Below are positions 1-10,054 of a DNA stretch of 64,000 nt, one piece after another. This DNA is from Tenacibaculum ovolyticum DSM 18103. Lineage in GTDB: Bacteria > Bacteroidota > Bacteroidia > Flavobacteriales > Flavobacteriaceae. How positions within the stretch are numbered: the stretch's first letter is position 1; each line of letters begins with the position of its first letter. The notes beneath the pieces are model-generated. The model saw only the letters and a list, made by a program, of their open reading frames with translations. It was not told the DNA's origin and did no database searches. The stretch is taken from positions 1 through 64,000 of the forward strand of contig NZ_AUMF01000010.1 of assembly GCF_000430545.1 (NCBI RefSeq). The letters are read 5' to 3'. The translations under genes were made by a program, and so were the position numbers.

Positions 1-145
1 CTTTGTAAAAACCAACCCATTTACGAATGTTAGATTCATTTAGACCTTTTTGTTTAGAAACAGCTGCTGCTGAATAGTGTGATTCTAAAACTAATTTTAC
101 ACATTCAAGTTTAAATGCATAATCATACTTGACTTTTCTGCCCAT
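1..145 (-). CDS. IS3-family transposase OrfA, N-terminal fragment (runs off the window)
   Basis: The minus-strand reading frame starts at 145 with MGRKVKYDYAFKLECVK and continues through SKQKGLNESNIRKWV to the window edge. This is the N-terminal helix-turn-helix region of the short IS3-type OrfA, which binds the element ends. About 48 residues are visible. Whether the frame stays intact, and whether OrfB with its DDE catalytic domain follows, cannot be seen here. Confidence 0.8.
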   Translation of the reverse strand, partial: MGRKVKYDYAFKLECVKLVLESHYSAAAVSKQKGLNESNIRKWVGFYK

Positions 146-188
146 AAAAATACCCCCAAATAGTGTCTAACTTTTTGGGGGCAGTGTA
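1..188 (-). mobile_element. End of an IS3-family (IS150-like) insertion sequence, cut by the window edge
   Basis: The first 188 bases hold the 5' end of a transposase gene read on the minus strand and, just outside it, a terminal sequence with the CTGCCCCCAAAAAGTTAGAC signature common at IS150-group ends. The rest of the element lies left of the window. The outer boundary falls near 188, directly against a half-terminator (CCGC followed by an A/T run) belonging to the lipoprotein gene at 222. The exact end and target duplication cannot be fixed without the other end. Confidence 0.8.
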
Positions 189-221
189 ATTTGCGGTTTT
201 TTTTTATTTTAGGATAGGTAT

Positions 222-1607
222 TTATATATTTAAATCGTCAAATACATTGATTAATCGATCTCCTTGTGAAGGTGCTGGAGCATTAGGATTTACAATGTTT
301 CCATCGGTGTCAATAATAATAAATTTAGGGAGTCCTTTAATTAAGAATTTCTGAGCCCATTCTAAATCTTTTGGTTTTTTACCACTAAATAATTGTACAC
401 CTGTCATTTCTCGATCTACAATTGTTTGTTTCCATTTTTCGTGCAGATTTTTAGAATCAACATTAATGCTTACAAATTCAATATTTTTACCATGATAATC
501 TTCTTCTAATTTTTTTAACAAAGGTGTCTCTCTTTTACATGAACTACACCAGGTAGCCCAAACATCTATATATAGGTATTTTCCTTTACCTAATAAATCA
601 TCTAAAGAAGTTGTTCCTCCTGCATAATTTTCAAAGCCTTTAAATTTAGGACTAGGTTGTCCTTTGGCAATTACTTTTAATAAGTTATAGCTTTTAGATA
701 GTAGGTCTTTATGTTCTTTGTTTGTTGAATATGTTATGAATTTATCATAATATTCTTTTAAATTATCTGTACGAGTTATACCAAGTTTAGAATCTTTGTA
801 TAGTAAGTCATTTTTAACTAAGCTATCAGTAACTTTATTATTAACGGTTGTTAAGTATGTTAAATAATAGTCGTCTGCTTCTTTATTCTTGGTAATAGTT
901 TCTAGTTGTGTTCCTAGCATAACACGATAAGAAAATGAATTTACATAATCTTTGTTGCTATTGTAATTAAAATTATGAAAAGGGTCAGGGAAATTTTCTG
1001 AAACAACAAAATCTTTATCGTCATTTAAATATCTGTAATAATCTTCGTAGTTACTTAAATTTCTTAAATAGTCGTAATCAATATTTTTAATTTCTTTTTT
1101 AAGGAAATCAGTAGGTAAGTTTTTAGCAATTAATAGTTCAGTTAAAGCATCTTTATATTTTTCAACTTTATCTAAAAAAACAGTCTCCTCTAAAGCAAAG
1201 TATTTATTGGCGCTTACTAATTGTTTTTTCCAGAAACTTCTTTTTTGAATAAAGTAGTTATTAATATTTGCATTAGTTCCTTTAAACTTAACAGCGTCAG
1301 GTTTTTTGTAGTCAATAGTTATATTTGTATTAACGGTGTCTTTAAGGTATAGTTTTACTTCTACTTTTTTTGATTGAAGAATGAGTGTGTAATAACCGTC
1401 TCTATTAATTTTTATAGTATCAGAAAAGGATTTTGTTTTTTTATTAAATTTAATTTTTTTATTAAAATCAAACCCAGTTAAAGTTATTTCTTTCTTTTTG
1501 AAGTTTTCTATTTTACCAGATATGATAAGGTAATTTTTAATTGGTTTTTCTTTATTACAAGAAAATAATACTATACTAATAATTGTTAAGAGTAGTGTCT
1601 TTTTCAT
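222..1607 (-). CDS. Thioredoxin-like (TlpA/ResA type) lipoprotein
   Basis: This 461-residue protein begins with a lipoprotein signal (MKKTLLLTIISIVLFSC), so Cys17 is the likely acylated residue and the protein is likely anchored in the outer membrane or periplasm. Residues about 25-110 resemble the DUF4369 beta-rich domain often found ahead of flavobacterial TlpA-like domains. The C-terminal third is a thioredoxin fold with WATWCSSCKRE, the CxxC redox pair at about residues 354 and 357, followed by a cis-Pro region (KGLPKFIIID). A role in periplasmic disulfide or thiol chemistry is inferred; the substrate is unknown. It is a close tandem paralogue of the gene at 1726-3105. The downstream terminator appears to have been split by the IS element. 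Confidence 0.85.
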   Translation of the reverse strand: MKKTLLLTIISIVLFSCNKEKPIKNYLIISGKIENFKKKEITLTGFDFNKKIKFNKKTKSFSDTIKINRDGYYTLILQSKKVEVKLYLKDTVNTNITIDYKKPDAVKFKGTNANINNYFIQKRSFWKKQLVSANKYFALEETVFLDKVEKYKDALTELLIAKNLPTDFLKKEIKNIDYDYLRNLSNYEDYYRYLNDDKDFVVSENFPDPFHNFNYNSNKDYVNSFSYRVMLGTQLETITKNKEADDYYLTYLTTVNNKVTDSLVKNDLLYKDSKLGITRTDNLKEYYDKFITYSTNKEHKDLLSKSYNLLKVIAKGQPSPKFKGFENYAGGTTSLDDLLGKGKYLYIDVWATWCSSCKRETPLLKKLEEDYHGKNIEFVSINVDSKNLHEKWKQTIVDREMTGVQLFSGKKPKDLEWAQKFLIKGLPKFIIIDTDGNIVNPNAPAPSQGDRLINVFDDLNI

Positions 1608-1679
1608 TCTTTTTACTTTAATTTAAAATAAATATACCTTTTTTATTTTAAAGTTAAAAGTAAAATTATTTAGCATAAA

Positions 1680-1707
1680 AAAAACCGCGAAAGTGCGGTT
1701 TTTTTAT
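1680..1707 (-). terminator. Intrinsic terminator after the second TlpA-like gene
   Basis: A short hairpin (AACCGC, loop, GCGGTT) flanked by A and T runs lies just past the stop codon of the gene at 1726-3105, between the two tandem lipoproteins. It can act in both directions. The two paralogues are therefore probably separate transcripts. Confidence 0.75.
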
Positions 1708-1725
1708 TTTTAGTATAGTAAATGT

Positions 1726-3105
1726 TTATATTCCTAAACCATCAAATATATCAAGTAATTTTTCCCCTTGTGATGGTGGTGGCGCATTAGGGTTTACAAT
1801 GTTTCCATCAGGATCAATAATAATGAATTTAGGCAATCCTTTAATTAAGAATTTTTGAGCCCATTCTAAATCTCCTTGTTTTTTACCACTAAATAACTGT
1901 ACACCTGTCATTTCACGGTCAATAATTGTTTGTTTCCATTTTTCGTGTTGTTTTTTATCATCAACACTAATACTTACAAACTCTATGTCTTTTCCGTGAT
2001 ACTCTTCTTCTAATTTTTTTAATAAAGGAATTTCTCTTTTACAATAAGCACACCAAGTAGCCCAAACATCAATATATAAATATTTTCCTTTACCTAATAA
2101 GTCATCTAAAGATGTTGTTCCTCCTGCATAATTTTCAAAATCCTTAAATTTAGGAGCAGGTTGCCCTTTTGCGGTAGTTTTTAAAATGTTATAACTTTTA
2201 GATAACTCATCTTTATGCTCTTTGTTAGTAGAGTATGCCATGAATTTATTATAGTATTCTTTTAAGTTATCTGTACGAGTTATACCTAACTTAGAATCCT
2301 TGTATAATAGGTCATTTTTAACTAAACTATCATTAACTTTATTATTAACGGTTGTTAAGTATGCTAAATAATAATCGTCAGCTTCCTTATCTTGAGTAAT
2401 AGTTTTTAACTGGGTTTGTAACATTACACGATAAGAGTACGAATTAACATAATCTTCGTTACTACTATAGTTAAAATTTTCAAGTGGATTTGGGAAATCT
2501 TCTGAAGGAGTAAATTCTTCATCACCTGTTAAAGTACTAAAGTAATCTTGATAGTTACTTAGGTTTCTTAAATATTCGTAATCAATATTTTTAACTTCGC
2601 TTTTAAGAAAATTAGCAGGTAACTTGTTTGATATTGATAGCTCTGTTAAGGCATCTTTATATTCATTAGCTTTATTTAAAAAATCTTCTTCTGGTAAAGA
2701 GAAAAATTGATTTGCGCTAATAATAAATTCTTTCCACGCTTTCTTTTTTTCAATAAAGTAATTGTTAATGTTAGCGTTAGTACCTTTAAAAGCTACTTTT
2801 TCAGGTTTTTTATAATCAAGAATTATTGCGGTATTAACAGTATCTGTTAAGTATAAATCAAAGCGTTTTTTATTTACGACTAATTTATAATATCCGTTTT
2901 TAGTAATTCTTAAGGTGTCTGAAAAAGAACCAGTTTTTTTATCGAATTTTATTTTTTTATTAAAATCAAAACCTTCTAAGGTAACATCTTTCTTCTTGAA
3001 GTTTTGAATTTTACCTGATAAAATAAGATAATCTTTTACTGGTTTTTCTTTGTCACAAGAGATAATGACAATCCCAATGAGGGCTAAAAGTATTAGTCTT
3101 TTCAT
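1726..3105 (-). CDS. Thioredoxin-like (TlpA/ResA type) lipoprotein, tandem paralogue
   Basis: This 459-residue protein has the same plan as its neighbour at 222-1607: lipoprotein signal MKRLILLALIGIVIISC, a DUF4369-like N-terminal domain, a middle helical segment, and a C-terminal thioredoxin domain with WATWCAYCKRE (CxxC at about residues 352 and 355). The two proteins match along their whole length, including the ends (FSGKK, EWAQKFLIKGLPKFIIID), so they arose by a recent tandem duplication. The inter-Cys dipeptide differs (SS in one, AY in the other), which could tune redox potential or partner choice. The substrate is not known. Confidence 0.85.
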   Translation of the reverse strand: MKRLILLALIGIVIISCDKEKPVKDYLILSGKIQNFKKKDVTLEGFDFNKKIKFDKKTGSFSDTLRITKNGYYKLVVNKKRFDLYLTDTVNTAIILDYKKPEKVAFKGTNANINNYFIEKKKAWKEFIISANQFFSLPEEDFLNKANEYKDALTELSISNKLPANFLKSEVKNIDYEYLRNLSNYQDYFSTLTGDEEFTPSEDFPNPLENFNYSSNEDYVNSYSYRVMLQTQLKTITQDKEADDYYLAYLTTVNNKVNDSLVKNDLLYKDSKLGITRTDNLKEYYNKFMAYSTNKEHKDELSKSYNILKTTAKGQPAPKFKDFENYAGGTTSLDDLLGKGKYLYIDVWATWCAYCKREIPLLKKLEEEYHGKDIEFVSISVDDKKQHEKWKQTIIDREMTGVQLFSGKKQGDLEWAQKFLIKGLPKFIIIDPDGNIVNPNAPPPSQGEKLLDIFDGLGI

Positions 3106-3246
3106 CTATTTAATGTTTATGTTAATGGGGTTAAGGCGCCCAAGTTACTTTTTTTAGGATTTTTATCAAAGAATTTAGTAATATATTTAGCTATTTACCT
3201 GTTTTTTTTGTAAATATTAACATTTATGAGTTTGTAAAGGAGTAAT

Positions 3247-3281
3247 AAAAAAGGTAATGATTTTACATCATTACCTTTTAT
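3247..3281 (-). terminator. Intrinsic terminator after clpC
   Basis: AAAGGTAATGA pairs with TCATTACCTTT around a TTTTACA loop, flanked by A and T runs, in the gap between clpC and the upstream-facing end of the lipoprotein gene. It lies 37 bases past the clpC stop. Confidence 0.8.
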
Positions 3282-3317
3282 TTTTATGTTTTGTACTGCT
3301 ATTTTAAGGTGTTAAAT

Positions 3318-5873
3318 CTATTCTTTGTCTATTTCAGTACGAGATTCTTTTGGCTTTTCTCCTTTTTCGATTTTAATGATAAGTTTACTGTCTTTTTCAT
3401 CTAAATCCATAAAAATAGTATCACCTTCATCTAGTTTTGAGTTTACAATTTCTTCAGCTAAAGCATCTTCAATGTATTTTTGAATAGCTCTTTTTAAAGG
3501 TCTTGCTCCATATTTTTTATCAAACCCTTTGTCGGCAATATAATCCTTAGCTTTTTCACTAAGCATTAATTTATACCCTAGGTCGTCGATACGACTTAAA
3601 AGCTTATCTAATTCAATATCAATGATTTTATGAATATCTTCACGTTCTAAGGCGTTAAAAATAATGATATCATCAATACGATTTAAAAATTCAGGAGCAA
3701 ATGATTTCTTTAAAGCTCCTTCTATAATACTTTTCGCATGTGCATCTTCTTGTTCTTTTTTAGAGGAAGTACCAAAACCAACACCTCCACCAAAATCTTT
3801 TACTTTACGAGCACCTATGTTAGATGTCATTATAATAATAGTATTTCTAAAGTCTATTTTTCTACCAAGACTATCTGTAATATGACCATCATCTAATACT
3901 TGTAAAAGCATGTTAAAAACATCTGGGTGTGCTTTTTCAATTTCATCTAAAAGAATTACTGAATATGGTTTTCTTCTTACTTTTTCTGTTAATTGACCAC
4001 CTTCTTCATAACCTACGTATCCTGGAGGTGCTCCAATTAAACGAGAAATTGCAAACTTCTCCATATACTCACTCATATCTATTCTAATTAAAGAATCGGT
4101 TGAGTCAAATAACTCTTGCGCTAATACTTTTGCTAACTGCGTTTTACCAACACCTGTAGATCCTAAGAAAATAAAAGAACCAATAGGTTTGTTAGGGTCT
4201 TTTAAACCAACACGGTTACGTTGTATTGCTTTTACTACTTTAACAACAGCTTCGTCTTGACCAATTACCTTTCCTTTAATTAATTTCGGAAGGTCAGCAA
4301 GTCTATTATTTTCAGCTTCAGCTACACGATTAACAGGTATTCCTGTCATCATAGAAACAACTTCTGCTACATTATCTTCGGTAACAATTTCTCTATTTAA
4401 TTTAGAATCTTCTTCCCATTGGTTTTGGGCAGATTCTAAAGCGGTTTCAATGTTCTTTTCGTCATCTCGAAGCTTTGCAGCCTCTTCGTATTTTTGACCG
4501 CTTACAGCCTTTGTTTTGTGTTCGCGAATTTCTTCTAATTTAGCTTCTAATTCAAGCACTTGTTGAGGTACAACAATATTTGTAATATGAATTCGAGATC
4601 CAGCTTCATCTAAAGCGTCAATAGCTTTGTCAGGTAAAAAACGATCTGTCATGTAACGGTTCGTTAATTTTACACAAGCCTCTATAGCTTCATCAGTAAA
4701 CGAAACTTGGTGATGGGCTTCGTATTTGTTTTTAATGTTATGTAAAATTTGTATTGTTTGTTCTACGGTTGTTGGCTCTACAATTACTTTTTGAAAACGA
4801 CGCTCTAAAGCACCATCTTTTTCGATGTTCGTTCTAAACTCATCTAATGTAGTAGCTCCAATACATTGAATTTCACCACGTGCTAGGGCTGGTTTTAACA
4901 TGTTTGAAGCATCTAAAGAACCAGTTGCTCCACCTGCACCAACAATGGTGTGAATTTCGTCAATGAATAAAATAATATCATCATTTTTTTCTAACTCGTT
5001 CATTAACGCTTTCATACGCTCTTCAAATTGCCCTCTATATTTTGTTCCGGCAACTAAACTTGCTAAATCTAAAGAAACAATTCGTTTGTCAAATAAAATT
5101 CTTGAAACTTTTCTTTCAATAATTCTTAGAGCAAGCCCTTCTGCAATAGCAGATTTACCTACCCCAGGTTCTCCAATTAACATTGGATTGTTCTTTTTTC
5201 TTCTACTTAAAATTTGAGAAACACGCTCAATTTCCTTTATCCTACCAACAACTGGGTCTAATCTTCCTGCGATAGCTAAAGCAGTTAAATCACGTCCAAA
5301 ATTGTCTAAAACAGGTGTTTTAGATTTTTTTGATTGTTTGTCTTTAGGGCTTTGTTGCCCGTAAGGGTTTGTTTTTCCTTCTTTAAAATCGTCATCAGAA
5401 GGTGTTTCTGCCGTAGGAGAAGCGTAAGGGTCATCTACGTGAAGCTCTTTATATAGCGTTTTTGCTTGTTCGTAACCTACATCGTATTTTTGAAGCAATT
5501 TCGTTGTAGGGTCATTTTCATTACGTAAAATACATAATAATAAATGAGCAGTATCAATTGAATTACTTTGATATAATTTAGCTTCTAAAAACGTGGTTTT
5601 TATAGCTTTTTCTGCTTGTCTTGTAAGATGTAAACTCTTTTTTTCAATATTTGCTATTGATGGGGTGCTAGGGTTTAATTTTTCTAATTTATTGCGCATC
5701 AAATCTAAATCTACATCAAAAGTAGTTAGTATTTCAATGGCTTTTCCATCTCTCTTTTTTATTAAACCTAATAAAAGATGTTCTGTACCAATAAAATCAT
5801 GCCCTAATCGTAAGGCTTCTTCTTTACTGTAAGTAATTACATCTCTAACTTGTGGTGAAAAATTATCGTCCAT
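3318..5873 (-). CDS. clpC: ATP-dependent Clp protease ATP-binding subunit ClpC
   Basis: ClpC is the AAA+ unfoldase that feeds substrates to the ClpP peptidase in the cytoplasm. The 851-residue product shows, in order, an N-terminal double Clp_N domain (from MDDNFSPQVRDVI; HDFIGTEHLLLGL), a first AAA+ module with Walker A GEPGVGKSA and Walker B ILFIDEIHT, a UVR-type coiled segment (KLRDDEKNIETAL), and a second AAA+ module with GSTGVGKTQ and VILLDEIEKAHPDV, followed by a D2-small domain. The frame stays open upstream to 5957, but the extra 28 residues are not family-like, so I place the start at 5873. It is divergent from gyrA. Confidence 0.96.
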   Translation of the reverse strand: MDDNFSPQVRDVITYSKEEALRLGHDFIGTEHLLLGLIKKRDGKAIEILTTFDVDLDLMRNKLEKLNPSTPSIANIEKKSLHLTRQAEKAIKTTFLEAKLYQSNSIDTAHLLLCILRNENDPTTKLLQKYDVGYEQAKTLYKELHVDDPYASPTAETPSDDDFKEGKTNPYGQQSPKDKQSKKSKTPVLDNFGRDLTALAIAGRLDPVVGRIKEIERVSQILSRRKKNNPMLIGEPGVGKSAIAEGLALRIIERKVSRILFDKRIVSLDLASLVAGTKYRGQFEERMKALMNELEKNDDIILFIDEIHTIVGAGGATGSLDASNMLKPALARGEIQCIGATTLDEFRTNIEKDGALERRFQKVIVEPTTVEQTIQILHNIKNKYEAHHQVSFTDEAIEACVKLTNRYMTDRFLPDKAIDALDEAGSRIHITNIVVPQQVLELEAKLEEIREHKTKAVSGQKYEEAAKLRDDEKNIETALESAQNQWEEDSKLNREIVTEDNVAEVVSMMTGIPVNRVAEAENNRLADLPKLIKGKVIGQDEAVVKVVKAIQRNRVGLKDPNKPIGSFIFLGSTGVGKTQLAKVLAQELFDSTDSLIRIDMSEYMEKFAISRLIGAPPGYVGYEEGGQLTEKVRRKPYSVILLDEIEKAHPDVFNMLLQVLDDGHITDSLGRKIDFRNTIIIMTSNIGARKVKDFGGGVGFGTSSKKEQEDAHAKSIIEGALKKSFAPEFLNRIDDIIIFNALEREDIHKIIDIELDKLLSRIDDLGYKLMLSEKAKDYIADKGFDKKYGARPLKRAIQKYIEDALAEEIVNSKLDEGDTIFMDLDEKDSKLIIKIEKGEKPKESRTEIDKE

Positions 5874-6040
5874 AAATTTAATTTGTATATGTGTAAAGTT
5901 AGTAAGTTTTTTTCTTAAAAATAACAAAAAAGGTGCCAATACTTTTTTTGCAGTCATTATGACAAGCTAAATATAAGATATTAATGTTTAAAAACAGCTA
6001 AAATTGTTGATAAGTATAGCTAAAACAATAAATAAATTTT

Positions 6041-6070
6041 TTGTGTAAAACGAGTCATTGTAGTATCTTG
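6041..6070 (+). promoter_or_regulatory. Probable gyrA promoter (Bacteroidota type)
   Basis: TTG at 6041-6043 and TATCTTG at 6064-6070, separated by 20 bases, fit the -33/-7 pattern TTG-N19/20-TAnnTTTG with one departure in the -7 box. The ATG at 6182 leaves a leader of about 105 bases. A hairpin-like pair (GTGAGTTTTATC...TGTAAAATTCAC) sits inside that leader. Confidence 0.5.
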
Positions 6071-6181
6071 CAATGTTTTAAGAAATACAGCTAATTTTAG
6101 TGTATTTTAAAAGTGAGTTTTATCAAGTGTAAAATTCACTTTTTTGACGAAAATGAGAACTAATATTTTAAAGAAATATAT

Positions 6182-8701
6182 ATGGCAGATGGCGAAAAGT
6201 TGATTCCTATCAACATTGAAGAGCAAATGAAATCAGCATACATTGATTATTCAATGTCGGTTATTGTATCAAGAGCATTACCAGATGTAAGAGATGGTTT
6301 AAAACCTGTTCATCGAAGAGTATTGTTCGGTATGCATGAATTAGGAATTAAAGCAACGGGGTCATATAAAAAGTCTGCAAGAATTGTAGGGGAAGTATTG
6401 GGTAAGTATCACCCGCATGGAGATACATCTGTATACGATTCTATGGTGCGTATGGCACAGAATTGGAGCGTACGTTATATGATGGTTGATGGTCAGGGTA
6501 ACTTTGGTTCTGTTGATGGTGATTCACCGGCAGCAATGCGTTATACTGAGGTTAGAATGCAAAAAATATCAGAAGACATGTTAGCTGATATTGAAAAAGA
6601 TACTGTAGATCATCGTTTAAACTTTGATGATACTTTACAAGAACCAACAGTATTACCAACACGTATACCTAATTTATTAGTAAACGGAGCTTCTGGTATT
6701 GCAGTAGGTATGGCAACAAACATGGCGCCACATAACTTAACTGAAGTTGTTAATGGTACCCTTGCTTATATTGAAAATAGAGATATAGAAATTGATGAGT
6801 TAATGCAACACATCAAAGCACCAGATTTTCCTACAGGAGGAACCATTTATGGTTACGAAGGTGTTCGTGATGCTTTTCATACAGGTCGTGGACGTATTGT
6901 AATGCGTGCAAAAACTTCTTTTGAAGAAGTAAAAGGAAGAGAATGTATTATTGTTACTGAAATTCCTTATCAGGTTAACAAAGCAGAAATGATTAAAAAA
7001 ACTGCGGAGTTAGTAAATGATAAAAAACTTGAAGGAATAGCAAATATTCGTGATGAGTCTGATAGAAACGGAATGCGTGTCGTTTACATTTTAAAACGTG
7101 ATGCAATTCCAAATATCGTTTTAAACAAACTATATAAATATACTCAATTACAAACGTCTTTTAGTGTAAATAATATTGCGTTAGTAAAAGGACGACCAGA
7201 GCAGTTAAACTTAAAGCAATTAATTCAATATTTTGTTGAGCATAGACATGAAGTTGTTGTGCGTAGAACGGAGTTTGAATTAAAGAAAGCTGAAGCGAGA
7301 GCACATATTTTAGAAGGATTAATTATTGCTTCAGATAATATTGACGAAGTAATTAAGATAATTAGAGCTTCTAAAAATGGTGATGAAGCACGAGAAAAAT
7401 TAATAGAACGTTTTGAACTGACAGAAATTCAAGCAAAAGCAATTGTAGAAATGCGTTTGCGTCAGTTAACAGGACTAGAGCAAGATAAGTTACGTGCAGA
7501 GTTTGATGAAATAATGTTAACAATCGCTGACTTAAAAGATATTTTAGCAAACGAATCAAGACGTTACCAAATAATTACAGATGAATTAATTCATATTAGA
7601 GATAAATATGGAGATGAGCGTCGTTCTGTAATTCATTATGCAGGAGGAGATATGCGTATCGAAGATATGATACCTAACTCTAAAGTTGTAGTAACTATTT
7701 CTCATGCAGGATATGTAAAGCGTACAAATCTTGACGAATATAAAGTTCAGAATAGAGGAGGACGTGGACAAAAAGGAGCAACAACACGTAATGAAGATTT
7801 CTTAGAACATTTATTTGTAGGAACAAATCATCAATATATGATGTTCTTTACCCAGAAAGGAAAAGTATTCTGGATGCGAGTGTATGAAATTCCAGAAGGA
7901 GGAAAGAATACGAAAGGAAGAGCAATGCAAAACTTAATCAATATCGAACCAGATGATAAAGTAAAAGCATTCTTAGTAACCCAAGATTTAAAAGACGAAG
8001 CTTACATTAATAGTCATTATGTTATTATGGCTACTAAAAAAGGACAAGTTAAAAAAACACCATTAGAGCAGTATTCTCGACCAAGAACTAATGGTATTAA
8101 TGCGATAACTATTAAAGAAGGAGATGAGCTTTTAGAAGCAAAATTAACGACTGGTGATAGCCAAGTGATGTTAGCATTAAAATCAGGTAAATCTATTCGT
8201 TTTGAAGAAGCAAAAACCCGTCCTATGGGAAGAACTGCTTCAGGAGTTCGTGGTATAACTTTACAACACGACAAAGATGAGGTTATTGGTATGATTGCTG
8301 TAAATGATATGGAAAGCAATATTTTGGTAGTTTCTGAAAAAGGGTATGGTAAACGATCTAAGCTAGAAGATTATCGTGTAACTAACCGAGGAGGTAAAGG
8401 TGTTAAAACATTAAATATTTCTGAGAAAACAGGTGAGTTAGTAGCTATTAAAAATGTAGACGATTCAAATGACTTAATGATTATTAATAAATCTGGTCTT
8501 ACAATTCGTATGGCTGTTGAAGATTTACGTGTAATGGGGCGTGCAACACAAGGTGTTCGTTTAATTAATATTAAAGATTCTGATAGTATAGCAGCAGTAG
8601 CTAAAGTTATGCGAGAAGACGATGAAGAAGAAGAAGGTATTGAAGGAGAAGAAAATAATGGCACGGAAATTGAAAATGAAACTAACGAAGGTCAAGAATA
8701 A
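6182..8701 (+). CDS. gyrA: DNA gyrase subunit A
   Basis: GyrA is the breakage-reunion subunit of gyrase, which with GyrB puts negative supercoils into DNA. The 839-residue product starts [17 protein letters not shown], has the catalytic tyrosine in [10 protein letters not shown] (Tyr121), and a quinolone-region loop [17 protein letters not shown] in which the position equal to E. coli Ser83 is Thr, the usual flavobacterial residue. The C-terminal half carries the beta-pinwheel repeats, including a GyrA-box-like [11 protein letters not shown]. The tail is very acidic ([15 protein letters not shown]). The TPR gene follows after 22 bases and is probably cotranscribed. Confidence 0.97.
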   Translation: MADGEKLIPINIEEQMKSAYIDYSMSVIVSRALPDVRDGLKPVHRRVLFGMHELGIKATGSYKKSARIVGEVLGKYHPHGDTSVYDSMVRMAQNWSVRYMMVDGQGNFGSVDGDSPAAMRYTEVRMQKISEDMLADIEKDTVDHRLNFDDTLQEPTVLPTRIPNLLVNGASGIAVGMATNMAPHNLTEVVNGTLAYIENRDIEIDELMQHIKAPDFPTGGTIYGYEGVRDAFHTGRGRIVMRAKTSFEEVKGRECIIVTEIPYQVNKAEMIKKTAELVNDKKLEGIANIRDESDRNGMRVVYILKRDAIPNIVLNKLYKYTQLQTSFSVNNIALVKGRPEQLNLKQLIQYFVEHRHEVVVRRTEFELKKAEARAHILEGLIIASDNIDEVIKIIRASKNGDEAREKLIERFELTEIQAKAIVEMRLRQLTGLEQDKLRAEFDEIMLTIADLKDILANESRRYQIITDELIHIRDKYGDERRSVIHYAGGDMRIEDMIPNSKVVVTISHAGYVKRTNLDEYKVQNRGGRGQKGATTRNEDFLEHLFVGTNHQYMMFFTQKGKVFWMRVYEIPEGGKNTKGRAMQNLINIEPDDKVKAFLVTQDLKDEAYINSHYVIMATKKGQVKKTPLEQYSRPRTNGINAITIKEGDELLEAKLTTGDSQVMLALKSGKSIRFEEAKTRPMGRTASGVRGITLQHDKDEVIGMIAVNDMESNILVVSEKGYGKRSKLEDYRVTNRGGKGVKTLNISEKTGELVAIKNVDDSNDLMIINKSGLTIRMAVEDLRVMGRATQGVRLINIKDSDSIAAVAKVMREDDEEEEGIEGEENNGTEIENETNEGQE

Positions 8702-8723
8702 CAATAAATAAATAAGAACTAAA

Positions 8724-9959
8724 ATGAAGAAACAATTATTAACGCTGTCTTTAGGGTTGATGACATTAGGTTTAATGGCACAGAAATCTGAATTAAAAGC
8801 AGCAGAGAAAGCTATAAAGAAACAAGATTTTACAAGTGCTATTACTACTTTAAATTCAGTAGAAGGAGCAGTGATGATGAGTGATGAAGATAAATATAAG
8901 TCTAAGTTTTTCTTTTTAAAGGGGAAAGCTTTAGCGGCTAAAAAAGATTATAAAGCTTCTGGAGCAGCTTTTAAAGAATTGTTAGCTATGAGTAATAATA
9001 AATACTCAGAAGAAGCGAAGCCTATTTTGAATAAAATGATTCAAGATGTATCTAAAAAAGCTATTGATTTATATAATAGTAAAAAAGACTTTAAAGCAGC
9101 AGCTGATAATTTTTATTTAACATATGTTTTAAGTCCTACAGATACTTCTTTTGTTTATAATGCTGCTATTTCTGCAACACAAGCAAAAGAGTATGATACT
9201 GCTATTAAGTATTATAAAGAATTAAGAAAAGTTGGTTATACAGGTGTTGAAACTCAATATTTAGCAACGAACAAATTAACAGGTAAGGTAGAAAACTTAG
9301 GGTCGAAAGATCAAAGAAATTTAATGTTAAAATCTAAAAAATACATTAAGCCTGAAGATAAAACATCTGAACCTAAAACAGCTGTTATTGTTAAAAATAT
9401 AGCATTGCTTTTACAACAACAAGGTAAAACAGATGAAGCTATTGCAGCTTTTAAAGATGCTCGTGCTTCAAACCCGAAAGATTTAAACTTAATCTTAAAC
9501 GAATCTCAGTTGTATATTGATATGGGAGATATGGATAAGTTTGGTGCATTAATGAGTGAAGCTATTGCTTTAGACCCAAAAAACCCTACATTATATTACA
9601 ACTTAGGTGTTGTTAATTTTAATGAAGGAAGAATGGAAGATGCTAGGAAGTATTACCAAAAAGCAGTTGACTTAAAACCTGATTATGCTGATGCTTATAT
9701 GAATTTAGCAGTAGTAGTTTTAGATAAGGATAAGAAGATTGTTGAAGAGATGAATCAAAATTTAAACAACTTTAAAAAGTATGATGCATTAGCTTTACAA
9801 CAAAAAGAAGTTTATAAAGAAGCATTACCTTTCTTAGAAAAAGCTGATGGTTTAAAAAGAAGTGTTGATACTGTTAAAACACTTATGAATTTATATGAGG
9901 TTTTAGAAATGGAAACAGAAGCAACGAAATATAGAGATTTATATAAGTCAATGAAATAG
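8724..9959 (+). CDS. Secreted tetratricopeptide-repeat protein
   Basis: This 411-residue protein starts with a signal peptide (MKKQLLTLSLGLMTLGLMAQ) and is otherwise built of helical TPR units; the clearest are PTLYYNLGVVNFNEG and PDYADAYMNLAVVVLDKD near residues 290-340. It is probably periplasmic and a scaffold for protein-protein contacts. TPR proteins directly after gyrA are common in flavobacteria. No enzymatic motif is visible, so the partner is unknown. Confidence 0.8.
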   Translation: MKKQLLTLSLGLMTLGLMAQKSELKAAEKAIKKQDFTSAITTLNSVEGAVMMSDEDKYKSKFFFLKGKALAAKKDYKASGAAFKELLAMSNNKYSEEAKPILNKMIQDVSKKAIDLYNSKKDFKAAADNFYLTYVLSPTDTSFVYNAAISATQAKEYDTAIKYYKELRKVGYTGVETQYLATNKLTGKVENLGSKDQRNLMLKSKKYIKPEDKTSEPKTAVIVKNIALLLQQQGKTDEAIAAFKDARASNPKDLNLILNESQLYIDMGDMDKFGALMSEAIALDPKNPTLYYNLGVVNFNEGRMEDARKYYQKAVDLKPDYADAYMNLAVVVLDKDKKIVEEMNQNLNNFKKYDALALQQKEVYKEALPFLEKADGLKRSVDTVKTLMNLYEVLEMETEATKYRDLYKSMK

Positions 9960-9974
9960 ATTTTATTTCATAAA

Positions 9975-10015
9975 ACAAAAAAAACCGAAACTTAAAAGTT
10001 TCGGTTTTTTTTGTT
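9975..10015. terminator. Bidirectional terminator between convergent genes
   Basis: AAACCGAAACTT pairs with AAGTTTCGGTTT around a four-base loop, with A runs before and T runs after. It sits between the TPR gene and the convergent NlpC/P60 gene and can serve both. Confidence 0.9.
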
Positions 10016-10054
10016 TTATAATGTCTTATATTAAAATAATGTTACTCCAAAATG

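Noticed and set aside
5874..5957. 28-residue N-terminal extension of ClpC
   Set aside because: ClpC proteins begin at the MDDNFSPQ-type start; the extension is low-complexity and falls in the divergent promoter region.
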